Assembly: GCF_003003235.1 (NCBI RefSeq)
Contig: NZ_PVUE01000003.1
Location: forward strand, 1 to 64,000
Length of the DNA: 64,000 nucleotides
Reading direction: 5' to 3'
Source: Antricoccus suffuscus
Lineage (GTDB): Bacteria; Actinomycetota; Actinomycetes; Mycobacteriales; Antricoccaceae
Below the pieces are notes generated by a model that made no database searches, was not told the DNA's origin, and saw only the letters and a list, made by a program, of their open reading frames with translations. How positions within the stretch are numbered: the stretch's first letter is position 1; every line of letters starts with the position of its first letter. A program made the position numbers and the translations under genes. Positions 43,980 through 51,927 of the stretch are shown in pieces.

Positions 43980-44939
43980 TCAGGTCTGGAGGCCCGCAAA
44001 GATGTCGTCGGCCGGACCGTCGAACGGCACCCCTCCGGCGTATCGGAAGCATTCGCCCCACACGGGCCCGGGCGGAGCATCCTGAAACTTGAAGAAAAAC
44101 TCGTCGGCGCGGATCTGCGTGGCGTGGGCCCGCAGAGCGCCGAAGCGATGGGCCGCATAGGGGTATCCATCGACCCGGACCGCGATATCGGAGTCATCGA
44201 CGCTCATCAATGGCGGCTCGTCGGATTCGAGATCAAACGAATCGAAGAACTCGTTGGACTCGCCTGCGTCGCGGGCCTGCTTAATCATCGTGCGGATCAC
44301 GCCCGCAGACATCGCGATCCACAGCGTGCGGTCGACCTGCCATGCCGGGCCAAGATCGCGACGGTACGACGGAATAGCCGCGAGCGAAATGGCGTACGTC
44401 GCCACCTGATGGGCCTTGATGTGGTCGGGGTGCCCGTAGTGCCCGTTCTGGTCGTAGGTGATCAGCACCTGCGGACGGCGGTCCCGGATCAGCGAGACCA
44501 GCTCGTTTGCCGCCTCCAGTAGGTCTGCATTCCAAAACGAGTCGTCGTGCGGATCGGGGACCGGGATCACCCCGTGGTTTTCGTCGTACGCCATCCCGGA
44601 GTCACGCCAGCGCCCGTCGCCACCAAGCCGGACGAAATCGGTGACGCCAAGCTCGGCCATCGCCTTTGTCAGCTCCTCGAGACGGCGTGGCGCAAGCGCG
44701 TTGTCCCGGTCGGCGTGCAGGTGCTCTAACTCCGGTAGGACAACCTCGCCGAGCTCACCGAGCGTGCACGTCACAAGGGTGACGGCTGCGCCTTCGGCGA
44801 CATAGCGCGCCATCGTGCCGCCGGTGCTGCTGGACTCGTCGTCCGGATGCGCGTGGACCAGCATCAGCCGGCGGTCGGGGGTAGGGGCGGGTTCGTGTGG
44901 GGTGTTTGCGTTGCTCACCCCATCACGGTAGTCAGTCAC
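43980..44939 (-). CDS. mshB: N-acetyl-1-D-myo-inositol-2-amino-2-deoxy-alpha-D-glucopyranoside deacetylase (mycothiol synthesis)
   Basis: 319 aa (a GTG start at 44918 is an alternative). LmbE-type metal motifs: LMLVHAHPDDESSSTGGTMARY and GHYGHPDHIKAHQ. FVRLGGDGRWRDSGMAYDENH is typical of MshB. It deacetylates GlcNAc-inositol in mycothiol biosynthesis. Mycothiol is an actinobacterial marker and fits the DinB-like and F420-type genes here. Confidence 0.93.
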   Translation of the reverse strand: MTDYRDGVSNANTPHEPAPTPDRRLMLVHAHPDDESSSTGGTMARYVAEGAAVTLVTCTLGELGEVVLPELEHLHADRDNALAPRRLEELTKAMAELGVTDFVRLGGDGRWRDSGMAYDENHGVIPVPDPHDDSFWNADLLEAANELVSLIRDRRPQVLITYDQNGHYGHPDHIKAHQVATYAISLAAIPSYRRDLGPAWQVDRTLWIAMSAGVIRTMIKQARDAGESNEFFDSFDLESDEPPLMSVDDSDIAVRVDGYPYAAHRFGALRAHATQIRADEFFFKFQDAPPGPVWGECFRYAGGVPFDGPADDIFAGLQT

Positions 44940-44990
44940 ACCGACAGATCGCTCGCATATTTTTCGGCTGAGCGCATAATTCGGGCGCCG

Positions 44991-45024
44991 CGTAATTCGG
45001 ACATTAACGTAATTCGGACACTAA
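44991..45024. repeat. 17-nt tandem repeat near the next gene's stop
   Basis: Two units (44991-45007, 45008-45024) share CGTAATTCGGACA, and a partial third copy lies at about 44975. The stop codon of the 187-aa protein (minus strand) lies in the second unit. Confidence 0.65.
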
Positions 45025-45584
45025 GGAGTGTTGGCGAACGAGACCGGCTCGGCCAGGTCGATCACCGTCACCTCGAAGTCGACAGGTATGACGATCGGGT
45101 ACCCCGTCGAGACTGGAATCGAGATGGTCTGGTCGGCCTCCATCGTGGGCGAGGGCAACGGGCCATCGACGTACTCCGGCAGGCCGGTGACCTGAACCGC
45201 GCGGCTGAGGCCCTCGTCGCGCATCATCAGCCACTGACCCGGTCGAAGGTCCCGAGTAGGGACAGGACGTGGGTTGGAAGCGCCAACCTCGGGCCTGACC
45301 AGTCGCCACACGATTGGCGCGATGAGATGCCCGGCGAGTGCGCCGAGCGCCGAGCAGCCTGCAATGCCGAGCAGCAGCTCCCAGAATTGCAGGCTCTGAC
45401 TGATGTTGATCATCACGATCGCGCCGAGAAATGCGCCCAGCAGCCAACCGGTGATGCGCCCGAAGCCGGCGGCGTTCATCTGCTCAACCTGGTGTTCGTG
45501 CCAGGCGGGACGGATTCGGACGTAACCCTCACTGGTGGCCGCCCGGCTAGGTCCGCGCCTGCGGGAATTGTTGTGCATCTTCAA
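45021..45584 (-). CDS. Hypothetical membrane protein, 187 aa
   Basis: Basic N-terminus, two transmembrane helices (about 46-62 and 68-92) then a soluble C-terminal domain. The layout resembles the paired membrane proteins at 5187-6221 but no sequence family is clear. The gap 45585-45830 holds a hairpin and no gene. Confidence 0.6.
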   Translation of the reverse strand: MKMHNNSRRRGPSRAATSEGYVRIRPAWHEHQVEQMNAAGFGRITGWLLGAFLGAIVMINISQSLQFWELLLGIAGCSALGALAGHLIAPIVWRLVRPEVGASNPRPVPTRDLRPGQWLMMRDEGLSRAVQVTGLPEYVDGPLPSPTMEADQTISIPVSTGYPIVIPVDFEVTVIDLAEPVSFANTP

Positions 45585-45783
45585 TGCCTAACCCCCACCC
45601 CATGACGAGAGACTTACGCCGGCAGCGCCGATACCCGCCTACGTCCATGATGTACCCAGTCGATTTTCTACCGCAATGGCGCGGCCTCAGTCAGGTGCCG
45701 GAACTGCTTCGGCGAGGCGCTCTTGGAGCCACGCAGACTGTGCGGCATGAGGACGCAGTCTCAATAGTTTGCTCCGAAACGCG

Positions 45784-45820
45784 CACGAGCCCGTCGGGAT
45801 CTAGTCCCGACGAGCTCGTG
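45784..45820 (-). terminator. Hairpin downstream of tRNA-Ser(GGA)
   Basis: CACGAG and CTCGTG outer arms plus a CGTCGGGA/TCCCGACG inner stem fold just past the 3' end of the tRNA on the minus strand. Confidence 0.6.
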
Positions 45821-45830
45821 AGCGACATGG

Positions 45831-45915
45831 CGGAGGATACGAGATTTGAACTCGTGAGGGCGTGAACCCAACCCGCTTTCCAAGCGAGCGCCATAGGCCT
45901 CTAGGCGAATCCTCC
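45831..45915 (-). tRNA. tRNA-Ser (anticodon GGA)
   Basis: Minus-strand fold with acceptor GGAGGAT/ATCCTCC, loop TTGGAAA (anticodon GGA), long variable arm and discriminator G. CCA is encoded at 45828-45830. Confidence 0.95.
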
Positions 45916-46024
45916 TACAGCACCTCTGGTGAGGCGCCGTGTGAGTCTACCGGATGGATCGACGCACACGACCGGATAGGCCGCGGACTGGTTATCGAGT
46001 GACTGTCGCCACTACGCTTCGGCC

Positions 46025-47641
46025 ATGGGAAATCAACGCACACGCTCGTGGTGGGGGTGGGGCTGGGAGGACGCGGCCTTTTCTGACGAGGAATGTCTGG
46101 CATATGGGGCGCGAATGCCTGGCCTGGCATCCGCGCCTTATCCGGTGCCGGACGCGCGAGCGCTGGACCTTGCTGCGCCGCGCACGAAGGCGCCGCAGTC
46201 ACTGCAGCCGTTGATGTCCGACGCGCCGCTCGATCGGGCAAGCCACACATATGGCAAGGCCTACCGGGACGTTATCCGCGCTTTGCGCGGTCAACTGGAT
46301 GCGGCGCCGGATCTGGTTGCGTACCCGAGCGACGAAGCGGACGTCGTCAACGTGCTCGACTGGGCGACCACGGCGGAGGTGGCCGTGGTGCCCTTCGGCG
46401 GTGGCAGTTCCGTGGTGGGAGGTGTGGAGTTCTCGGGCGAAGGTTATGCCGGGGTTGTCTCCCTCGATCTATCTCGTCTCGATCGCGTTCTGGAGATCGA
46501 TCCCGTGAATCGAGCCGCACGGATCCAGGCCGGCGCGTTTGGTCCCGCCTTGGAGGACCAGCTGCGGCCGGACGGCTACACGCTGCGGCACTATCCGCAG
46601 AGCTTCGAGTTCTCGACGCTGGGCGGCTGGCTTGCTACCCGATCCGGCGGTCATTACGCGACGCTACACACCCATATCGACGATTTCGTCGAGTCGATGC
46701 GGGTCGTCACCCCGGTGGGGATCAGCGAGTCGTGGCGTCTGCCAGGCTCCGGCGCCGGGCCTTCGCCGGATCGGCTTTTCCTGGGTTCGGAGGGCGCGCT
46801 CGGCGTGATCACCGAAGCCTGGATGCGCATTCAACAGCGTCCGCAGTTTCGCCGTTCGGTCTCGGCTGTCTTTGCCGAGGCCACCCGCGCGCTCGCCGCG
46901 GTCCGGGAGATTGCTCAGTCCGGACTGAACCCCGCCAACTGCCGACTGCTCGACCCGGGTGAGGCGGCGATGTCTGGGACGTCCGGCGACGGTCAGTGGG
47001 TCCTGGTGCTTGGCGTCGAATCTGCTCACCATCCGGTCGACGACGCGCTCAATCTGCTTGTGGAGATCGCGCGTGCGCACGGTGGAACTGTGGCGACACT
47101 TGCGCCTTCGGCGGTCAGTGCATCCGAGGCGAAGCCCGAAACCCGGGACCAGGCCGCCGCGAACTGGCGGTCGGCGTTCTTGCGCATGCCGTACGCGCGT
47201 GACGGGCTGGCCCGGATGAGCGGAATCGTCGAGACCTTTGAGACGGCCACGACCTGGGACCGCATCGAGGCGCTCTACGACGACGTCACTACCGAGATGG
47301 GCGAGGTTATCGCGAAGGTTACCGGCGCTCCCGGCCGGGTGAACTGCCGCCTGACCCACGTGTATCCCGATGGCCCGGCGCCGTATTTCAGCGTCATGGC
47401 CACCGGGCGCCGCGGCTCCGAGGCGGCCATGTGGGACGACATCAAGGCGGCCGCGATGGATATCCTCACTCGGCACCGGGCCACGGTGACTCACCATCAC
47501 GCGGTAGGCCGCGACCACCGGCCGGGCTACGACCGACAGCGCCCCGACGTATTCGCCGCGGCTCTCACCGCGTCGAAGGCTGCGCTGGACCCCGCCGGCA
47601 TCCTCAACCCGGGGGTCTTACTGCCCGCGCCGAAACGCTAA
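46025..47641 (+). CDS. FAD-linked oxidase (alkyl-DHAP synthase/glycolate oxidase type)
   Basis: 538 aa. The FAD-binding PP-loop AVVPFGGGSSVVGGVEF, EFSTLGGWLATRSGGHYATLHTHIDDFV and FLGSEGALGVITEAWMRI belong to the VAO/PCMH fold. The C-terminal cap ends with VTHHHAVGRDHRPGY, a covalent or catalytic His cluster seen in alkyldihydroxyacetonephosphate synthase-like enzymes. The N-terminal tryptophan-rich WWGWGWEDAAF is characteristic of the actinobacterial subgroup. Exact substrate unknown. Confidence 0.85.
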   Translation: MGNQRTRSWWGWGWEDAAFSDEECLAYGARMPGLASAPYPVPDARALDLAAPRTKAPQSLQPLMSDAPLDRASHTYGKAYRDVIRALRGQLDAAPDLVAYPSDEADVVNVLDWATTAEVAVVPFGGGSSVVGGVEFSGEGYAGVVSLDLSRLDRVLEIDPVNRAARIQAGAFGPALEDQLRPDGYTLRHYPQSFEFSTLGGWLATRSGGHYATLHTHIDDFVESMRVVTPVGISESWRLPGSGAGPSPDRLFLGSEGALGVITEAWMRIQQRPQFRRSVSAVFAEATRALAAVREIAQSGLNPANCRLLDPGEAAMSGTSGDGQWVLVLGVESAHHPVDDALNLLVEIARAHGGTVATLAPSAVSASEAKPETRDQAAANWRSAFLRMPYARDGLARMSGIVETFETATTWDRIEALYDDVTTEMGEVIAKVTGAPGRVNCRLTHVYPDGPAPYFSVMATGRRGSEAAMWDDIKAAAMDILTRHRATVTHHHAVGRDHRPGYDRQRPDVFAAALTASKAALDPAGILNPGVLLPAPKR

Positions 47642-47663
47642 GGCCATGGAGCCGACCAGTGGC

Positions 47664-48851
47664 CTAGGAGAAGGCGTTCTGGCCGGTGATCAGCTGACCG
47701 AGCACGAGCGTGTGCACCTCTTCGGTGCCCTCGTAGGTCAGCACCGACTCGAGGTTATTGGCGTGTCGCATCAGCGGGTATTCGTGGCTGATGCCGTTGC
47801 CACCCAGAATCGTGCGGGCGGTCCGCGCGGCGTCGATCGACACGCGCACGTTGTTGAGCTTGCCGAAGCTCACCTGCTCCGGCGCCAGCCCAGCGTCGCT
47901 GTCCTTGAGCCGCCCGAGGTGCAGCGCCAGCAGCTCACCCTTGGCGAGATCCATGGCCATCTTGACCAGTTTCTGCTGAGTGAGCTGGAACCCGCCGATC
48001 GGCTTGCCGAACTGGATCCGCGATGCGGCGTAGTCACGTGCCGTCTCGTAGCAGGAGCGACCCGCGCCGAGCGCGCCGAACAGGATGCCGAACCGGGCCT
48101 CGCTGAGGCATGACAGCGGGCCACGCAGGCCCTTGACCTCGGGGAGTACGGCGTCGGCGGGCAGACGCAGGTTGTCGAAGACCAGCTCGCCGGTCTTGCT
48201 CATCCGTAGAGAGCCCTTGTGCTTGATCTCGTTGGCGGTGAATCCGGGGGTATCGGTCGGTACGACGAAACCGCGTACTCCCTCTTCGGTATCGGCCCAG
48301 ACGACCGCGACGTCGGCGATCGGTCCGTTGGTAATCCACATCTTCGCGCCGTTGATGATCCAGTCACTGCCGTCCTTCTTGGCGCGCGTGGACATGTGGC
48401 CTGGGTCCGAACCGTGGTCGGGTTCGGTCAGCCCGAAGCAGCCGATCTTCTTGCCGGCCGCCATATCGGGCAGCCACTGCTGCTTCTGCTCTTCACTGCC
48501 GTACTTCCAGATCGGGAACATCGCGAGCGAGCCCTGCACCGAGACGAACGACCGGAGACCGGAGTCGCCTGCCTCGAGCTCGCGGCAGGCCAGGCCATAG
48601 GAGACCGCGTTGGTTCCGGCGCACCCGTAGCCCTCGAGGTGCATGCCCAGCAGTCCCATCTCGCCCAGCGTGGGGATGATCTCGTCGGGGAAGGTCCCGT
48701 CCTCAAACCACTGCCCGGCATGCGGGGTGATCTCTGACTCGACGTACTTGCGCACTGTGTCGGTTATCGCCCGCTCCTCTTCGCTGAGCATCGAACGGAC
48801 GCCGAGAAGGTCGGTGGGGCTAGGCGCTGCTGCGCGCGGTGAGTTGCTCAT
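47664..48851 (-). CDS. Acyl-CoA dehydrogenase, glutaryl-CoA dehydrogenase-like
   Basis: 395 aa from MSNSPRAAAPSPTD (AAGGAG upstream); the frame extends upstream without homology. The CRELEAGDSGLRSFVSVQGSLAMFPI segment and the catalytic Glu in LTYEGTEEVHTLVLGQLITGQNAF match the GcdH branch. FGLTEPDHGSDP and LGGNGISHEYPLMRHANNLESV are FAD- and substrate-binding. It could oxidise glutaryl-CoA in lysine or aromatic catabolism. Confidence 0.9.
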   Translation of the reverse strand: MSNSPRAAAPSPTDLLGVRSMLSEEERAITDTVRKYVESEITPHAGQWFEDGTFPDEIIPTLGEMGLLGMHLEGYGCAGTNAVSYGLACRELEAGDSGLRSFVSVQGSLAMFPIWKYGSEEQKQQWLPDMAAGKKIGCFGLTEPDHGSDPGHMSTRAKKDGSDWIINGAKMWITNGPIADVAVVWADTEEGVRGFVVPTDTPGFTANEIKHKGSLRMSKTGELVFDNLRLPADAVLPEVKGLRGPLSCLSEARFGILFGALGAGRSCYETARDYAASRIQFGKPIGGFQLTQQKLVKMAMDLAKGELLALHLGRLKDSDAGLAPEQVSFGKLNNVRVSIDAARTARTILGGNGISHEYPLMRHANNLESVLTYEGTEEVHTLVLGQLITGQNAFS

Positions 48852-49020
48852 GGTGGGCTCCTTGTTGCTGTTGCCGGGTGCTTCGCTGCTCAATAATCGA
48901 ACGCCGGACGGCGGGCGCGACGATTCGGGCAGGCCCACAGTACCGCTTGCGCGCGACGACATATTAATTAAGTGTGGACGGGGCACACGCGGGCACGTGG
49001 GGACCTATACGATAGTGCGC

Positions 49021-49107
49021 GACCCCTCGTGCGGCGTCATCCTGTGAACCTCCCCAGGGCCGGAAGGCAGCAAGGATAAGCGGGCTCTGTCGGGTGTGCG
49101 AGGGGTC
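49021..49107 (+). ncRNA. ffs: Small SRP RNA (4.5S type)
   Basis: Terminal stem GACCCCTCG/CGAGGGGTC encloses the conserved apical sequence GGAAGGCAGCAAGGATAAGC-like internal loop. It lies just upstream of dnaX, the same order as in many actinobacteria. Ends are estimates from the terminal helix. Confidence 0.9.
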
Positions 49108-49181
49108 CCTTATCGTTTGGGACCGATTTGTGTGGGCCGCCGTCGCGGTCGCTCCAACTGAACTGTGACATGAGGTGGCAC

Positions 49182-51464
49182 ATGGGCCTGGCGCTGTATC
49201 GCAAATATCGCCCTGCGACGTTTGCTGAGGTCGTTGGCCAGGAGCACGTCACCGAACCGCTGATGACCGCCGTCGAATCCGGTCGTATCAACCACGCCTA
49301 TCTCTTCTCCGGTCCACGTGGCTGCGGCAAGACGTCGTCGGCGCGCATCCTCGCCCGGTCGCTCAACTGTGAGCAGGGTCCGACGAGTACGCCGTGCGGT
49401 ACCTGTCAGTCGTGCATCGATCTCGCGCCTGACGGTTCGGGCAATATCGATGTCATCGAGATCGATGCGGCCAGTCACGGTGGCGTTGACGACGCGCGTG
49501 ACCTGCGCGAACGCGCATTTCAACTGCCGGTCGCGTCGCGCTACAAGATCTACATCATCGACGAAGCGCACATGGTCTCCAACCAAGGATTCAACGCGTT
49601 GCTCAAGGTCGTCGAAGAGCCGCCAGACTCGGTCGTGTTCATCTTCGCCACGACCGAACCGGACAAGGTGCTGCCGACGATCCGATCGCGCACGCACCAC
49701 TATCCATTCCGGCTCGTGCCGCCTCCGGCGATGCGGACACTGCTGGAGAAGAACTGCGAGTCCGAGGGGATCACCGCACAGAATGCTGTGATCCCGCTCG
49801 TCGTACGTGCCGGCGGCGGGTCGGTGCGCGACTCGCAGTCGCTGCTGGACCAGTTGATCTCGGGCGCTGGTCCGGACGGAATCACCTATGAGTCGGCACT
49901 TGCGCTGCTCGGTGTCACCGATGCGGCACTGCTCGACGACATGATCGAGGCGATCGCCGCCGTTGATGGTGCGACCGTCTTCGGTACCGTCAACCGGCTC
50001 GTCGACGCCGGGCACGATCCGCGACGGTTTGGCGCGGACCTGCTGGACCGGCTGCGAGACTTAATCCTGATGGCCGCCGTACCGGACGCCGGGCCCAAGG
50101 GTCTGATCGACGCGCCCGGAGACCAGGTCGAACGGATGGCGGACCAGGCCGATCGGATCGGATTGTCGACGCTGTCCCGGCTCGCCGACATCGTGCACGT
50201 CGGGCTGACTGAGATGCGCGGTACGACGACTCCGCGGCTCGGACTCGAGCTGATCTGTGCGCGGATGCTGCTCCCGCAGGCCAGTGGTGACGGTGGTGCG
50301 CTAGTGCAGCGCGTCGACCGACTCGAGCGCCGGATGAGTATCGGCGGCGGTCAGGCCGCGGCGGATTCTCTCCCTGCTCGCGAGCAGGGCGCGCCGACCG
50401 CCGGGCCGCGGTCCGAACGCCCGGCGCCTCGTCGTCCTGGAGAACCATCGCCGCGCGAACGTGCGCAAGCCGCGCTCGCCCAGGAGCGCGCCACCTCGAC
50501 GCCGGCGCCTGCTGTATCTGCGCCCCCTGGACCCGCAGCCCCTCCTGAACCCGCCGCAGCCACTGAATCCGTCGCCGCTGAACAGAAGCCCTCCGCCGAA
50601 CCAGCTCGTGCGGCCAGCCCCGCGCCGTCAGCGCATCCCGTCGAACGGCGCGCACGGTCGGCCGAAAAGGCGCCCGACAACGGGGGATGGGCGGTACCGG
50701 GTGTGACGAACCCGGGGACTGCGGACTGGCCCGAGGTGGTCGCGCCCGGCTCGGGCGGCAAGAAAACCGTCTCGGAGAAGCCCAGCCCGGATGTAAACAC
50801 GACGCCGGCAACTCGGACCGCGCAAGCCGACGTACCGGTGGCGCCCGCGACTGCGCCCGCGCCGACGGCCGAGCCCGCATCCTCGCGCGTCGCTCCAGCT
50901 GCATCGCGTCCCGTTACCACCGAGCAGGCCGGCCCGGACCAACCGGCGCAGCCGCCATGGGACAGCGAGCCGGAGGAGTCCCGGGGTAGTCAGCCGGTGT
51001 CGACGACTCGATCTGCGTCCCCGCCGCAGCGCCCGCAGTCGGTTGCCGGCGGCGACTTCGACGTCGCCGAGCTGCGGCGACAGTGGCCGACGATCGTCGA
51101 CGCGCTGAAGAAGCACAGCCGCGCGGTCGCCGCTCTCGTCGAGGCCGCTACGGCGTCGTCGGTCGATGGTGGCACGCTGACGGTGATCACGCCGCCCGGG
51201 CTCGTACGACGGCTGTCTGATCCTTCTCAGCATGGTCCGCTGAGCGCCGTACTCGAAGAAGTCCTGGGTGTCACCTGGGACATCAAGGTCGTCGCCCGTG
51301 ACGATGTGGGGCGGGCGCCTGCAGAGCCGGAGCCGGAGGACGAGTCCGAGTCGGACCCGGACGACCAAGTCATTGACCGGCCGACCGCCGCGTCGGTTGA
51401 CCCCGAGTCCGCAGCGATGGCGCTTCTGCAAGAGCAGCTAGGTGCCAAGGTCATGGACGAGTAA
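49182..51464 (+). CDS. dnaX: DNA polymerase III subunits gamma/tau
   Basis: 760 aa from ATG 49182 (MGLALYRKYRPATF; a GAGGTGG ribosome-binding site lies upstream, and an ATG four codons earlier is possible). AAA+ domain: FSGPRGCGKTSSARILARSLNC (Walker A), zinc cysteines in CEQGPTSTPCGTCQSC, IDEAHMVS (Walker B), EPDKVLPTIRSRTHHYPF (SRC). Residues about 400-620 are Pro/Ala-rich linker; the C-terminal domain binds polymerase. It loads the beta clamp. Confidence 0.96.
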   Translation: MGLALYRKYRPATFAEVVGQEHVTEPLMTAVESGRINHAYLFSGPRGCGKTSSARILARSLNCEQGPTSTPCGTCQSCIDLAPDGSGNIDVIEIDAASHGGVDDARDLRERAFQLPVASRYKIYIIDEAHMVSNQGFNALLKVVEEPPDSVVFIFATTEPDKVLPTIRSRTHHYPFRLVPPPAMRTLLEKNCESEGITAQNAVIPLVVRAGGGSVRDSQSLLDQLISGAGPDGITYESALALLGVTDAALLDDMIEAIAAVDGATVFGTVNRLVDAGHDPRRFGADLLDRLRDLILMAAVPDAGPKGLIDAPGDQVERMADQADRIGLSTLSRLADIVHVGLTEMRGTTTPRLGLELICARMLLPQASGDGGALVQRVDRLERRMSIGGGQAAADSLPAREQGAPTAGPRSERPAPRRPGEPSPRERAQAALAQERATSTPAPAVSAPPGPAAPPEPAAATESVAAEQKPSAEPARAASPAPSAHPVERRARSAEKAPDNGGWAVPGVTNPGTADWPEVVAPGSGGKKTVSEKPSPDVNTTPATRTAQADVPVAPATAPAPTAEPASSRVAPAASRPVTTEQAGPDQPAQPPWDSEPEESRGSQPVSTTRSASPPQRPQSVAGGDFDVAELRRQWPTIVDALKKHSRAVAALVEAATASSVDGGTLTVITPPGLVRRLSDPSQHGPLSAVLEEVLGVTWDIKVVARDDVGRAPAEPEPEDESESDPDDQVIDRPTAASVDPESAAMALLQEQLGAKVMDE

Positions 51465-51565
51465 CCGACAAGTACTCAGTTGGCAATCAGTGGGCGGGCT
51501 TTGGACGGCGCCAGGACGTGGAGAGTGATTGCGCAAGCACGAGAGGAAGCAATTAGCCGGCCCAA

Positions 51566-51790
51566 CTAAGCACCGGTGGTCAGGTCCTCTGCGTCGACCT
51601 TGCTCGCGGTGCCAGGCCGCGGGCCGGGCCCGTTGAGCACGAGGATGTCGATCTGCCCCACCTCGGTGACCGCCGCGTCATACAGCTTGCGGGCGCCGTC
51701 GACGCTGCTCAGGTCGGCCTCGATGCCGACGCAGCCGGGGTACGCCGCCGCCTCAGCAGCCGCCGTCTCGCCACGCTCGCCGCTGAACAC
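51566..51790 (-). pseudogene. Short-chain dehydrogenase fragment
   Basis: 74 codons of SDR sequence (VFSGERGETAAAEAAAYPGCVGIEADLSSVDGARKLYDAAVTEVGQIDILVLNGPG). The frame continues upstream with RRRVV but lacks the TGxxxGxG segment. It stops right after AEDL. Both ends of the gene are missing, so it is a remnant at the border of the RHS island. Confidence 0.7.
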
Positions 51791-51880
51791 GACCCGGCGC
51801 CTGGTACCTGCCGCGCAGCCGAGACACGTTCGCCGACCAGCACTCGATCAACGCGACGGCCAGATGACTGTTAGCGGCCT

Positions 51881-51903
51881 GTTGGTACCGGATCGTTACC
51901 AAC
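51881..51903. promoter_or_regulatory. Inverted repeat upstream of the RHS gene, possible operator
   Basis: GTTGGTA and TACCAAC flank 9 bases. It is about 90 bp upstream of the likely ancestral start at 51992. Confidence 0.4.
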
Positions 51904-51927
51904 GGCGTATTTACAGGTATTTGTTTC

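Noticed and set aside
44940-45024. Riboswitch or leader RNA for mshB
   Set aside because: The stretch is short, consists of tandem repeats and shows no conserved riboswitch core.
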